Below, in pieces: positions 18,719-27,089 of a stretch of 64,000 nt of DNA (position 1 is its first letter; every line of letters starts with the position of its first letter). Source of the DNA: Neobacillus nitrireducens. GTDB lineage: Bacteria > Bacillota > Bacilli > Bacillales > Cytobacillaceae. The notes beneath the pieces are model-generated. The model did no database searches. It had not been told where the DNA came from and was given only the letters and a program-made list of their open reading frames with translations. The DNA lies in assembly GCF_030915405.1 (NCBI RefSeq), contig NZ_CP133262.1, positions 2,480,001 to 2,544,000 on the forward strand, given 5' to 3'. The position numbers and the translations under genes were made by a program.

Positions 18719-19606
18719 TTAGTGTGCTCCTTCTTCAGGTTCAAATGACTTTTTGGCTTTCCATTCAATGATATTTTTAACAACCAAAGTGATGATAGCG
18801 AATAATGACATTAAGGAAGCAACCGCAAAGGCTGCGGAGAATTGATATTCATTGTATAAAATTTCAATATGGAGCGGCATTGTATTGGTCATACCCCGGA
18901 TATGTCCCGACACAACCGAAACGGCTCCAAACTCCCCAATCGCTCGAGCACTACAGAGAATAATTCCATATAATAATCCCCATTTAATATTCGGCAAGGT
19001 CACCAAAAGGAAGGTCTTCCAACCGCTCGCCCCTAACGTCAAGGATGCTTCCTCATCAGCCGTCCCCTGGGTCTGCATTAACGGGATTAGTTCCCGGGCA
19101 ACAAAGGGCAGCGTCACCAAAAGGGTCGCCAGTGCGATCCCGGGTACCGCGAAAATAATTTTTATATTCTGTTCGATTAACCATTCTCCAAATAATCCAT
19201 GTGCACTAAATAATAGGACAAATACCAATCCCGCGATAACCGGCGAGATCGCAAACGGAAGATCAATAATCGTAATCAACAGACTTTTTCCTTTAAAATT
19301 GAACTTAGTAACGGCCCAGGCCGCAGCAATACCAAAAATGGCATTGAGTGGCACAGTGATTAGGGTAATGATTAAAGTTAGCTTGATTGCAGATAAAGCA
19401 TCTGGATTGCTAATCGCTTCAAGAAAAACGGCGCTCCCCTTATCAAACGCTTTTATAAAAATAGCAGCCAAGGGTAGCACCAAAAACAAACCTAGAAATG
19501 CTAGAGCGAGTGTGATTAGTATCCAGCGCACGAGTCGCGGCTCAGAATTGCTGGCTGTCGTCTGAAGTGGTGGATTTGTAAATTGCAATGGAACATTTCC
19601 GGCCAT
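18719..19606 (-). CDS. cysW: sulfate ABC transporter permease CysW
   Basis: Membrane permease subunit of the sulfate importer. Six hydrophobic segments and the ABC permease EAA loop ([21 protein letters not shown], about residues 190-210), plus the family stretch [19 protein letters not shown]. The start is ATG 19606 after GGAGGAGG. It pairs with CysT and CysA. Confidence 0.9.
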   Translation of the reverse strand: MAGNVPLQFTNPPLQTTASNSEPRLVRWILITLALAFLGLFLVLPLAAIFIKAFDKGSAVFLEAISNPDALSAIKLTLIITLITVPLNAIFGIAAAWAVTKFNFKGKSLLITIIDLPFAISPVIAGLVFVLLFSAHGLFGEWLIEQNIKIIFAVPGIALATLLVTLPFVARELIPLMQTQGTADEEASLTLGASGWKTFLLVTLPNIKWGLLYGIILCSARAIGEFGAVSVVSGHIRGMTNTMPLHIEILYNEYQFSAAFAVASLMSLFAIITLVVKNIIEWKAKKSFEPEEGAH

Positions 19607-19679
19607 AGGTACCTCCTCCTGAACCAAATAGTTGAACTTTATCTTTTCGATCTTTTCTAAAAAAATGTTGCTTGGGTTA

Positions 19680-19872
19680 ATTCGCTCATTGGAGTGCGGA
19701 ATTCGCTCATTGGAGCATGGGATTCGCTCATTGGAGCACGGGATTCGCTCATTGAACTCTATAATTCGCTCATTGGAGGGTTAAATCGACTAATATTTCA
19801 GGAACTTTCCAATTTGTTTGCGAACTGAACCAGTTTGTTTTGCGAAACTACTCGATTTGTTTGCGAAACGGC
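19680..19872. repeat. minisatellites between cysT and cysW
   Basis: Five units of 21 bp starting ATTCGCTCATTGGAG (19680, 19701, 19722, 19743, 19764), the fourth diverged, then about three 22-bp units containing TTTGTTTGCGAA (19811-19872). They fill most of the 284-bp gap inside the sulfate operon. No frame or promoter is evident. Confidence 0.85.
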
Positions 19873-19890
19873 CTCTTAATCTACTAAAAA

Positions 19891-20724
19891 CTAAATAAAT
19901 TTCCGATTTGTCCACCATTGCAAGAGGTTAATAAAAAGCAGGATCGTGAAGGAAAAAATCAGCATGACTGCGGCAATGGCGGTCGCCCCCGCATAATCAT
20001 ATTGTTCTAACTTAGTCATGATTAACAGCGGGGTAATTTCCGTCTTCATCGGCATATTTCCGGCAATAAAGACCACCGACCCATATTCCCCAAGCGCACG
20101 AGCAAATGCAAGGGCGAAACCAGTAAGTGCAGCCGGTAATAATTCAGGAAAAATAACTCTTATAAATGTTTGTAAACGGTTCGCCCCCAAGCTAGCAGAA
20201 GCTTCTTCCATTTCTTTTTCCAAGCTTTGCAAAACGGGCTGCACGGTCCGGACTACAAAAGGCAGACCGATAAATGTTAAGGCTAGTGTAATCCCAAGCG
20301 GAGTAAACGCCACCTTAAAGCTTAAAAACTGCCCAATCCAGCCATTTTCCGTATACAAAGTGGTTAAAGCAATCCCGGCAATCGCTGTTGGTAAGGCAAA
20401 CGGCAAATCCACCAACCCATCAATAATTCGTCTGCCGGGAAACGGATAACGTACCAGCACCCATGCAATGAGTACACCAAAAGTCACATTAATAGAGCCC
20501 GCTAAAAAGGCGGCACCAAAACTCAGTTTATAGGAGGCAACCACCCTTGGGTCAGAGATCGTCCCCCAGATTTTCGACCACTCAACAGTTACCGAATTAA
20601 TAAAGATCATCGATAACGGAAGAATGACAAGGAGGCTTATATAAAACATCGTAAACCCTAGCGAAAGACCGAAGCCCGGCAGCACACTATTTCTTTTCAT
20701 ATTCAAACCTGCTAAACGAGCCAT
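19891..20724 (-). CDS. cysT: sulfate ABC transporter permease CysT
   Basis: Second permease of the sulfate importer. Six membrane segments, with the EAA loop MEEASASLGANRLQTFIRVIF (about residues 172-192) and ARALGEYGSVVFIAGNMP near the C-terminus. ATG start after AAGGGG; a second ATG eight codons in is possible. Cotranscribed with sbp upstream; a repeat-filled gap separates it from cysW. Confidence 0.9.
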   Translation of the reverse strand: MARLAGLNMKRNSVLPGFGLSLGFTMFYISLLVILPLSMIFINSVTVEWSKIWGTISDPRVVASYKLSFGAAFLAGSINVTFGVLIAWVLVRYPFPGRRIIDGLVDLPFALPTAIAGIALTTLYTENGWIGQFLSFKVAFTPLGITLALTFIGLPFVVRTVQPVLQSLEKEMEEASASLGANRLQTFIRVIFPELLPAALTGFALAFARALGEYGSVVFIAGNMPMKTEITPLLIMTKLEQYDYAGATAIAAVMLIFSFTILLFINLLQWWTNRKFI

Positions 20725-20810
20725 GAGGTTGACCCCTTCCGGATGAGATACATGGAGGGCATCCCAAATTCCTTACAGTTCAGGACACCCATTACGAACA
20801 TTACCGCTTA

Positions 20811-21881
20811 TTAAGGCTGGTAAATTTGATCAAACGTTCCGCCATCATTAAAGTGCGTCTCTTGTGCTTTTTTCCATCCGCCAAAGTCTTTGTCAATTGT
20901 CACTAGATTAATTTTTGGAAAGACATCCGCATACTTATCAAGAATCGCTTGATTCCGAGGACGATAGTAATTTTTCGCGATAATCTCCTGACCTACATCA
21001 CTATATAAATAGTTCAAATAGGCCTCAGCTACCTCTCTGGTTCCCTTTTTATCCACGTTCTTATCCACCACGGCAACCGGTGGTTCGGCCAGAATACTAA
21101 TGGATGGTACAACAATCTCAAACTTATCTTTGCCTAATTCATTAAGGGTCAAGAAGGCCTCGTTCTCCCAAGCGATCAAGACATCCCCAATGCCCCGTTC
21201 CACAAACGTTGTGGTTGCCCCGCGTGCGCCTGAGTCCAGAACTTCCACATTTTTATAAAGTTGGCTCATAAACTTCTTAATTTTCGTTTCATCACCATTA
21301 TATTTATCCTTCGCATACGCCCATGCTGCTAAGTAATTCCATCTTGCCCCGCCAGACGTCTTCGGGTTCGGGGTAATAACGGAAGTGCCCTTTTTCGTTA
21401 AATCATCCCAATCCTTAATACCCTTTGGATTGCCCTTTTTAACTAGAAATACAATCGTCGACGTATAGGGTGTCGAGTTATCCTTCAGGTTCTTTTGCCA
21501 ATCCTTCGAAAGTAAACCGCCAAGATTGGCAATCTCATCAATGTCATAGGCCAATGCCAGCGTCACAACATCTGCCTCAAGCCCATCAATAACTGCCCTG
21601 CCTTGTTTCCCTGAGCCGCCATGGGACTGTTGAATGGTTACCTTTTGGCCGTTTTCCTTTTCCCAATACTTAGTGAATTCTCCGTTAAACTCTTCATAAA
21701 GCTCCCGCGTAGGGTCATAGGAAACATTTAACAATTGAACAGGTTCCTTTGTTTTTGCCGCTTCTTGTTTGGTTCCCCCATCCTTTTTCTCAGTTACTTG
21801 ATTACTAGACTGACTGCTGCACCCCGCTAGAATTAGGGCGATGAGCATAAGTACCGTTGTAAATTTATAAGCTAAATTCAT
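20811..21881 (-). CDS. sbp: sulfate-binding lipoprotein
   Basis: Periplasmic-type binding protein, here a membrane-anchored lipoprotein, that delivers sulfate to CysTWA. The lipobox LILAGC has its cysteine at about residue 21, after a basic hydrophobic signal. Later motifs include [32 protein letters not shown] and [19 protein letters not shown], which belong to sulfate-binding protein family signatures. Full length 356 aa. ATG after AAAGGAGGAA. Confidence 0.9.
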   Translation of the reverse strand: MNLAYKFTTVLMLIALILAGCSSQSSNQVTEKKDGGTKQEAAKTKEPVQLLNVSYDPTRELYEEFNGEFTKYWEKENGQKVTIQQSHGGSGKQGRAVIDGLEADVVTLALAYDIDEIANLGGLLSKDWQKNLKDNSTPYTSTIVFLVKKGNPKGIKDWDDLTKKGTSVITPNPKTSGGARWNYLAAWAYAKDKYNGDETKIKKFMSQLYKNVEVLDSGARGATTTFVERGIGDVLIAWENEAFLTLNELGKDKFEIVVPSISILAEPPVAVVDKNVDKKGTREVAEAYLNYLYSDVGQEIIAKNYYRPRNQAILDKYADVFPKINLVTIDKDFGGWKKAQETHFNDGGTFDQIYQP

Positions 21882-21909
21882 TTGTCAGTTCCTCCTTTTT
21901 TTAAAAAAA

Positions 21910-22086
21910 TTACTTATTCTTAGCATTATCTTTAGAAGTACTTTTTTTTAGTGCAAATCTAGTCTTCTCTGTTTTATCAATTTGGGTGATGGTGCCATCA
22001 TGAATAGTAATAACTACAGAACCATACTCCAAACCCTTTAGTATCGATAGAATATAGTTTGCTTTTGCTTGATCCACGATTGCCAT
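21910..22086 (-). CDS. YezD-like small protein, DUF2292
   Basis: A 58-aa protein (starting MAIVDQAKANYILSILKGLE) that matches the DUF2292/YezD family, small proteins that occur beside sulfur assimilation genes in bacilli. The core strand pair GSVVITIHDGTITQIDKTEK is followed by a lysine-rich tail. Start ATG 22086 after AGAGAGG. It is the first full gene of the sulfate operon, 28 bp before sbp. Biochemical role unknown; sulfur metabolism is inferred from context. Confidence 0.8.
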   Translation of the reverse strand: MAIVDQAKANYILSILKGLEYGSVVITIHDGTITQIDKTEKTRFALKKSTSKDNAKNK

Positions 22087-22134
22087 AATATCATCCTCTC
22101 TTAATCTCCTAATATCACATAAGATTACTTGGTT

Positions 22135-22212
22135 TTATTGTAAAAAAGAACTTATATTCCTACACTTGAAGATACAACAATACGGACTATACTTACTTAT
22201 CGGAAAATTCAT
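22135..22212 (-). CDS. possible 25-aa cysteine-containing leader peptide
   Basis: ATG 22212 lies eight bases after AAAGGGGA and the frame ends at 22135. The peptide begins MNFPISKYSPYCCIFK and has three cysteines in 25 residues, including an adjacent pair. It sits between the leader terminator and the yezD-like gene, so it would be translated only if transcription passes the terminator. It could sense cysteine supply, or it could be a chance frame. Confidence 0.3.
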   Translation of the reverse strand: MNFPISKYSPYCCIFKCRNISSFLQ

Positions 22213-22230
22213 GATTAGTCCCCTTTCTAT

Positions 22231-22290
22231 AAAAAAAAGGCTTATACCCTTGAAAAAGAGTATAAGCCTTTGGTTTTCCAATCGGCTTAA
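22231..22290 (-). promoter_or_regulatory. terminator/antiterminator leader of the sulfate operon
   Basis: On the minus strand a 12-bp stem AAAGGCTTATAC/GTATAAGCCTTT (22271-22260 with 22247-22236) is followed by eight T: an intrinsic terminator in the 5' leader. Just upstream TAAGCC (22289-22284), TTGG, AAAA, CCAA and GGCTTA (22268-22263) form a 27-28-nt hairpin that uses the 5' arm of the terminator, so the two exclude each other. This is the layout of an antitermination switch; no known riboswitch or T-box motif is visible. Confidence 0.6.
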
Positions 22291-22323
22291 TATTAAATTA
22301 ATTGTTTTCTTTGAATTATTTAC

Positions 22324-22352
22324 ATTTTATTCTGACTTTTCCCACCTGTCAA
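22324..22352 (-). promoter_or_regulatory. sigma-A promoter of the sulfate operon
   Basis: TTGACA (22352-22347), 17 bp, then TAAAAT (22329-22324) on the minus strand. Transcription would begin near 22317 and run through the leader switch into the yezD-like gene. Confidence 0.7.
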
Positions 22353-22454
22353 GTGGGGTTTTTGAAATTATTTTTAGTAGCTATTTTCAAAAACAATGAG
22401 ATACGTCGGCCGGCGTTGATGATGCTGCAGTCATTTAGAGGTTGAAAAACAATG

Positions 22455-22489
22455 AAAAGGACATCTCCATTTCGAAGATGCCCTTTTTT
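22455..22489 (-). terminator. terminator of the dicarboxylate/glutamate symporter gene
   Basis: On the minus strand GGGCATCT and AGATGTCC pair across an eight- to nine-base loop and are followed by TTTTCA, a few bases after the stop codon. Confidence 0.65.
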
Positions 22490-22496
22490 CTACAAA

Positions 22497-23744
22497 TTAA
22501 GCTACCTTTTGTTCCTGATAATCTTTAAGCTCATGGCCTTCCCATTTGGTAATAACAATGGCAGCCAAAGAGTTTCCGACAATGTTTACACAAGTACGTG
22601 CCATATCAAGAATCCGGTCAATACCAGCAATAAATGCTAGTCCTTCTACAGGGATTCCCACGCTTCCTAATGTAGCAAGCAATACAACAAACGATACACC
22701 CGGTACACCGGCGATTCCTTTAGAAGTTAACATCAGTACAAGAACTAATGTGATTTGATGTCCAATACTCATATGAATTCCATACATTTGCGCAATAAAC
22801 AATGCGGCAATCGCTTGGTAAAGTGTCGAACCATCTAGATTAAAGGAATATCCAGTTGGAATAACGAAGGATGTAATCGATTTTGGACAGCCCAGTTTCT
22901 CCATTTTTTCCATGATTTTTGGAAGAACTGTTTCAGAACTTGCTGTCGTGTAACCTAATATTAATTCATCTTTTAAATATTTAATGAGATTAAAAATGTT
23001 AAATCCTACAATTTTTGCAACTAATCCTAGGATAACTAGAATGAAGAAAAACATTGATCCGTATACAACAAGGACTAGTTTTCCTAGTGGAATTAATGAG
23101 GTGATACCAAACTTCGAAACCGTCACACCAATTAACGCAAACACACCGAAAGGCGCTAGTTTCATGATTTGATTCGTGACATAGAACATCGCATCGGCCG
23201 TTCCTCGGAAGAAATTGATTATTGGTAACCCTTTCTCTCCAATCGCTGCTAATCCAAGTCCAAACATAACGGAAAAGAAAATAATCGGAAGCATTTCCCC
23301 GTTTGCCAAAGACTGAATGATATTCGTAGGAACAATATTCACAACCGTGTCAATCATAGAATGGGACTCTGTATGTTGCGCTGTCTCAACATAACTGTTT
23401 ATATCTGTTTTGGTAAGTTTCGATTTATCTACGCCATCACCTGGCTGGAACACGTTAGCTGCCAGTAATCCGACAACAATCGCAATTGTGGTAATGATTT
23501 CAAAATAGAGCAGCGTTTTTCCGCCCAATTTCCCCAAAGACTTCATATCACCTGCGCCTGCAACACCCACAATCAGGCTGGAGATAACGATAGGAACAAC
23601 GATCATTTTAATTAAGCGAATAAATATATCGCCAATTGGCTGGAGATAAGTTGCCACATGCGGATTACCGTAAAAAACCGCTCCAACAATAATACCAAGT
23701 GCCAAACCAATGAATATCTGCCATGCTAAACTAATCTTCTTCAT
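22497..23744 (-). CDS. dicarboxylate/amino acid:cation symporter, DAACS family
   Basis: Imports glutamate, aspartate or C4-dicarboxylates with sodium or protons. The 415-aa protein has eight main membrane segments and two re-entrant loops; conserved motifs GYTTASSETVLPKIM, FNLDGSTLYQAIAALF and DRILDMARTCVNIVGNSLA are typical of GltP/GltT/DctA proteins. The start is the second ATG (23744), eight bases from AAGGGG. Which substrate is preferred cannot be told (the serine-rich loop reads TTASSETVLP). Monocistronic. Confidence 0.88.
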   Translation of the reverse strand: MKKISLAWQIFIGLALGIIVGAVFYGNPHVATYLQPIGDIFIRLIKMIVVPIVISSLIVGVAGAGDMKSLGKLGGKTLLYFEIITTIAIVVGLLAANVFQPGDGVDKSKLTKTDINSYVETAQHTESHSMIDTVVNIVPTNIIQSLANGEMLPIIFFSVMFGLGLAAIGEKGLPIINFFRGTADAMFYVTNQIMKLAPFGVFALIGVTVSKFGITSLIPLGKLVLVVYGSMFFFILVILGLVAKIVGFNIFNLIKYLKDELILGYTTASSETVLPKIMEKMEKLGCPKSITSFVIPTGYSFNLDGSTLYQAIAALFIAQMYGIHMSIGHQITLVLVLMLTSKGIAGVPGVSFVVLLATLGSVGIPVEGLAFIAGIDRILDMARTCVNIVGNSLAAIVITKWEGHELKDYQEQKVA

Positions 23745-24092
23745 TTGCATTTCCCCTTTTTTAATATAATAAATGTTGATTACATTGAGGTACTAACTAG
23801 GAAGTACAATTCTCTTATTGTCCAGCTCCAGACTAAACTCCGCTGAACAAAGCGCCTTTGCTTTTTCAATAAAATGATGTTTACTCTTTTACAATAATGA
23901 TTAGCTTATTTAAGTTTAATTTGTTTTCGCTCTCTTAACAATCATTTTTTATTTGGGAATTACTCTCATTCCAACCTTCTAAATTTTCAGAATCCATATC
24001 TACCAATGCTTCAACCTCATTATTCCTATGTAATTTGAGGATTTAATTCAAATATTTTCCTTCACAAAATGTACACATTTATCCAAAAGAAT
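23745..24092. other. intergenic stretch with a degenerate Bacillus repeat
   Basis: Holds the promoter region of the symporter on the minus strand. Near 23818-23870 the text GTCCAGCTCCAG ... GCGCCTTTGC TTTTT resembles the GC-rich dispersed element common between Bacillus genes. No gene was recognised. Confidence 0.4.
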
Positions 24093-24146
24093 AGAGTGTC
24101 AGGCACCATACGTGGACAAATGTCCTCGTGTGGTGCCTGACACTCT
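24093..24146. repeat. long hairpin made of two inverted dispersed palindromes
   Basis: Arms AGAGTGTCAGGCACCA and TGGTGCCTGACACTCT are perfectly complementary (16 bp), and the inside can extend through ACG/CGT and GGACA/TGTCC. It may also act as a bidirectional terminator. It is two members of the dispersed family facing each other. Confidence 0.8.
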
Positions 24147-24190
24147 TCATTGTTGTCGCTTACAAAGAATAATTATTAAATAACTTTTAA

Positions 24191-24286
24191 TTATTCTGCT
24201 ATTTCAATTTCGATTTTTTTTGCTGTAAAGTAATTCTTTATGTCTTCTGAAACATCCTCATCTGTAATAATTTGATATTTATTTTT
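24191..24286 (-). pseudogene. C-terminal remnant resembling a DeoR-family regulator
   Basis: A 31-codon frame ending at 24191 reads YQIITDEDVSEDIKNYFTAK and IEIEIAE. This resembles the last strand-helix-strand of DeoR-family effector domains (IITD...). It is cut off by a stop at 24287 and overlaps the end of the hydroxyacid dehydrogenase gene by a few bases, so the rest of the gene is missing. Family assignment is by eye. Confidence 0.4.
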
Positions 24287-25253
24287 TTACTAAGAAAACT
24301 GGAGTAATTGGTTCATTCCCCTTTAACACATTTATCATGTTATCAGCCGCTAGATGAGCCATTCGCATTCTTGTTTTAACACTAGCACTACCAATATGAG
24401 GAATGGTTACAACATTTGGCAGGGTGAGTAATGGATGATCCACAGGCACCGGTTCTTGTTCAAATACATCTAAACCGGCCCCCCAAATCTCACCATCCTT
24501 CAATGCATGAAATAAAGCATCCTCATCAACAAGCCCTCCTCGACCCGAATTAATAAGAATAGCATCGTTTTTCATAAGGGATAACTCTTCTTTACCAATT
24601 AAGTGATGTACCTCTGGACTATACGGAAGAAGCAAGCAAACATAATCCGATTGCTCTAGCAAATCCTTTAGCTCAACATAGTGGATTTCCAGTTCTTGTT
24701 CTTTCTCGAGTTTTCGTGTCCGATTATGATAAAGAACCTTCATATCAAAGCCCTTCGCCCGCTTGACCAGTGCTTCGCCAATTCTTCCTAATCCAATAAT
24801 CCCCATGGTTGCACCATAAATATCCTGTCCAGTTAGCTGCATCATGGACCAAGAACCCCATTCGCCACGACGCAAGTAATCTGAAGCTTCCACAACTCTT
24901 CTTGCAGTTGCCATTAAAAGAGCAAATGTTAAATCAGCCGTCGTTTCAGTTAAAACACCCGGCGTGTTGGTAACAATAATCCCTCTCTTTGCTGCCGCTT
25001 CAATATCGATATTATTATAGCCCACAGCTACATTACTAATCACCTTTAACTTTTCCGCCTTCTTTATAACCTCTTCATCAATCGATTCTGTAAAAAGACA
25101 GATGAGGCCGTCTACATCTTCTATTTCTTTTAAAAAAACATCCTTCGGAACCGGGATGTCTTCCTCTTCCCACATTCTTACATAAAATTCACCTGAAAGT
25201 TTATCCGTAATTTCTTTAGGAAGCATTCTTGTAATATAAATTTTCGGTTTCAA
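24279..25253 (-). CDS. D-isomer-specific 2-hydroxyacid dehydrogenase (glyoxylate/2-ketogluconate reductase type)
   Basis: NAD(P)H-dependent reductase of 2-keto acids. The cofactor motif GLGRIGEALVKRAKGF is at about residues 152-167, and the catalytic arginine (NSGRGGLVDEDAL), glutamate (FEQEPVP) and histidine (PHIGSASVKTR) are all present. At 324 aa it is the size of glyoxylate/hydroxypyruvate and 2-ketogluconate reductases. The window also has gluconate and KDG genes, which makes 2-ketogluconate a reasonable but unproven substrate. TTG start after GGCGGAG. A possible DeoR-like remnant lies at its 3' end. Confidence 0.85.
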   Translation of the reverse strand: MKPKIYITRMLPKEITDKLSGEFYVRMWEEEDIPVPKDVFLKEIEDVDGLICLFTESIDEEVIKKAEKLKVISNVAVGYNNIDIEAAAKRGIIVTNTPGVLTETTADLTFALLMATARRVVEASDYLRRGEWGSWSMMQLTGQDIYGATMGIIGLGRIGEALVKRAKGFDMKVLYHNRTRKLEKEQELEIHYVELKDLLEQSDYVCLLLPYSPEVHHLIGKEELSLMKNDAILINSGRGGLVDEDALFHALKDGEIWGAGLDVFEQEPVPVDHPLLTLPNVVTIPHIGSASVKTRMRMAHLAADNMINVLKGNEPITPVFLVKK

Positions 25254-25378
25254 TTCATTCTCCGCCCTTTGTCAATATAATGTAGTTAGCTCTATCTCAT
25301 TCCTGTTTCCTGGAAGAATATTAATATTTTTATTATAACTTCCAACCATTTTATTGGGAAAAAGATTGACTTCTTCCG

Positions 25379-25413
25379 TAAAAAATAGAGTAGGAATCTC
25401 GAATCCCTACTCT
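25379..25413 (-). terminator. terminator of hemY
   Basis: Stem AGAGTAGG/CCTACTCT (25387-25394 with 25406-25413), followed on the minus strand by ATTTTTTAC. Confidence 0.8.
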
Positions 25414-25423
25414 AACGTTTATA

Positions 25424-26830
25424 CTACTCAAAAAACTCCAAGACCTTCTTAACCGCAGCTTCCCCTTGGTCAATGCAGTCCGGGATACCCACACCTTCAT
25501 AAGAACCTCCGGCTAAAAATACTCCTGGCAGCTCCTTGGTAAGTGATTCCTTGACGCTTTTCATCCGTTCAATATGACCGACATTGTATTGTGGCATCGC
25601 CTTTTTCCATCGTGTAACCACATGAAACAGCGGCTTTTCGGTTATGTTCATCGTTTTATTTAAATCACGTAATGCAATGTTAATAATTTCTTCATCCGAT
25701 AAATCAACGGCTGCTTGATCATTTGGCTTACCAACATAACTGCGTAATAATGCCATGTCCTTTGGAGTCGTCCCCGGCCATTTTTTATGCGTCCATGTGC
25801 AGGCAGTAATTCTAAAGTCACTGTTTCTTGAAACTAAAAAGCCTGTTCCCTCAATATCCTGTTTAATTGCCGACTTTGGAAAGGCCATCGCAACGTTGGC
25901 TACAGAAAAAGAAGACATATCTTCGAATTTTTTCATGAACGAATACTCAGAAAGTATTTTTTGGGCATGAAAATGTTCTGTTGCGATGACTACACTGTCC
26001 GCCTGTTCAACTGTTCCATTGGCTAGAGTAATCGTATAGCGGTTTTGTTCCTTCACTATTTTTTCAATCGGTGTTCCTTTGCTGACAGTTCCTTCGTCTA
26101 GCCTCTTAACGATTTCATCAATTAACGATTCCAATCCAGTTGATAAGGAAATAAACATTCCTTTTTTGGAAGGCTCTTTTTTTGCCGATTTAGGTGGGTT
26201 TGGCATGGTTTTCTTCAAGCCGAGCACAAGGCTTCGATGTTTTTGCTCCATGTGATAGAACATTGGAAACAATGACATTAAGCTTAAGCGGTCAATGTCC
26301 CCGGCATAAATGCCCGACAATAAAGGGTCGATTAAGTTATCGACTATTTCATCACCAAGCCGTCTTCGGAAAAACTCACCTAGCGATTGATCTGCCTTTT
26401 CTTTTCCTTTTGGTAAAATAAAATCACCAGCCGCCCGTAGTTTACCGAGTGGAGAAAAAAGCCCGGAAAGCGCAAACGGTGTAACCTGGGTTGGGATTCC
26501 CATAAAAGCTCCTTCCGGCATCGAGTGAATCTTGCCTCTGGCATAAATATAGGATTTTCCGGCTGTATTGGCGACTACCTTGTCTTCAAGACCCACTTCT
26601 TTAATTAATTTGAGCGCACTCGCTTTTCGAGCCAAAATGGAATCTGGACCCTTTTCAATAATAAAGCCGTCCTTTTTAACTGTGTTGATGACACCGCCAA
26701 AACGATTACTCGCTTCAAATAACTTTACTTCTACTGGCAGAGCTTTCTCTTTGATTTCCTTTTGCAGGTAGTAAGCTGTAGCTAAACCTGTGATTCCTCC
26801 ACCTATAATGACGACTTTCTTTTTCTCCAT
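25424..26830 (-). CDS. hemY: coproporphyrinogen III/protoporphyrinogen oxidase
   Basis: FAD enzyme of haem synthesis; in Firmicutes it mainly oxidises coproporphyrinogen III (also named cgoX). The FAD-binding motif GGGITGLATAYYLQKE is at residues 10-25, FEASNRFGGVI follows, and the C-terminal FAD segment is VFLAGGSYEGVGIPDCIDQG. The protein is full length (468 aa) and has no signal peptide. It stands apart from hemE/hemH here, which in B. subtilis are its operon partners. The Shine-Dalgarno is weak (GGAG at some distance). Confidence 0.9.
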   Translation of the reverse strand: MEKKKVVIIGGGITGLATAYYLQKEIKEKALPVEVKLFEASNRFGGVINTVKKDGFIIEKGPDSILARKASALKLIKEVGLEDKVVANTAGKSYIYARGKIHSMPEGAFMGIPTQVTPFALSGLFSPLGKLRAAGDFILPKGKEKADQSLGEFFRRRLGDEIVDNLIDPLLSGIYAGDIDRLSLMSLFPMFYHMEQKHRSLVLGLKKTMPNPPKSAKKEPSKKGMFISLSTGLESLIDEIVKRLDEGTVSKGTPIEKIVKEQNRYTITLANGTVEQADSVVIATEHFHAQKILSEYSFMKKFEDMSSFSVANVAMAFPKSAIKQDIEGTGFLVSRNSDFRITACTWTHKKWPGTTPKDMALLRSYVGKPNDQAAVDLSDEEIINIALRDLNKTMNITEKPLFHVVTRWKKAMPQYNVGHIERMKSVKESLTKELPGVFLAGGSYEGVGIPDCIDQGEAAVKKVLEFFE

Positions 26831-27089
26831 TTCCGTAACCAGCTCCAGTTAATAATTTTAGGAAAATACATATATAAATTGAATGCTTATTATTAATTTT
26901 ACTAATCGATCATTCTTTAAGGGGTAAGCTTTCCTTATACCTACATTCATCATTTTAAACTATTAAAGCAAGAAATTGTGGTTATATGAAAGTTGTCCGA
27001 AAATGTTCATTAATGTATTAGCCTAGCTATCCATGAATAGCTTTATTGTATATGGACCTTTCCATACCTTTAGAAAGGGGGGATAGCAA

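Noticed and set aside
18852..19565. 237-codon frame on the plus strand
   Set aside because: It is the mirror of cysW; family motifs are all on the minus strand.
19680..19872. Possible CRISPR array
   Set aside because: Units are tandem with no unique spacers and no cas genes are present.
22166..22399. 77-codon plus-strand frame
   Set aside because: It has no ribosome binding site and overlaps the sulfate leader hairpins on the other strand.
22213..22450. SAM riboswitch or cysteine T-box before the sulfate operon
   Set aside because: Neither the S-box conserved core nor the T-box AGGGTGGNACCGCG sequence could be found on the minus strand.
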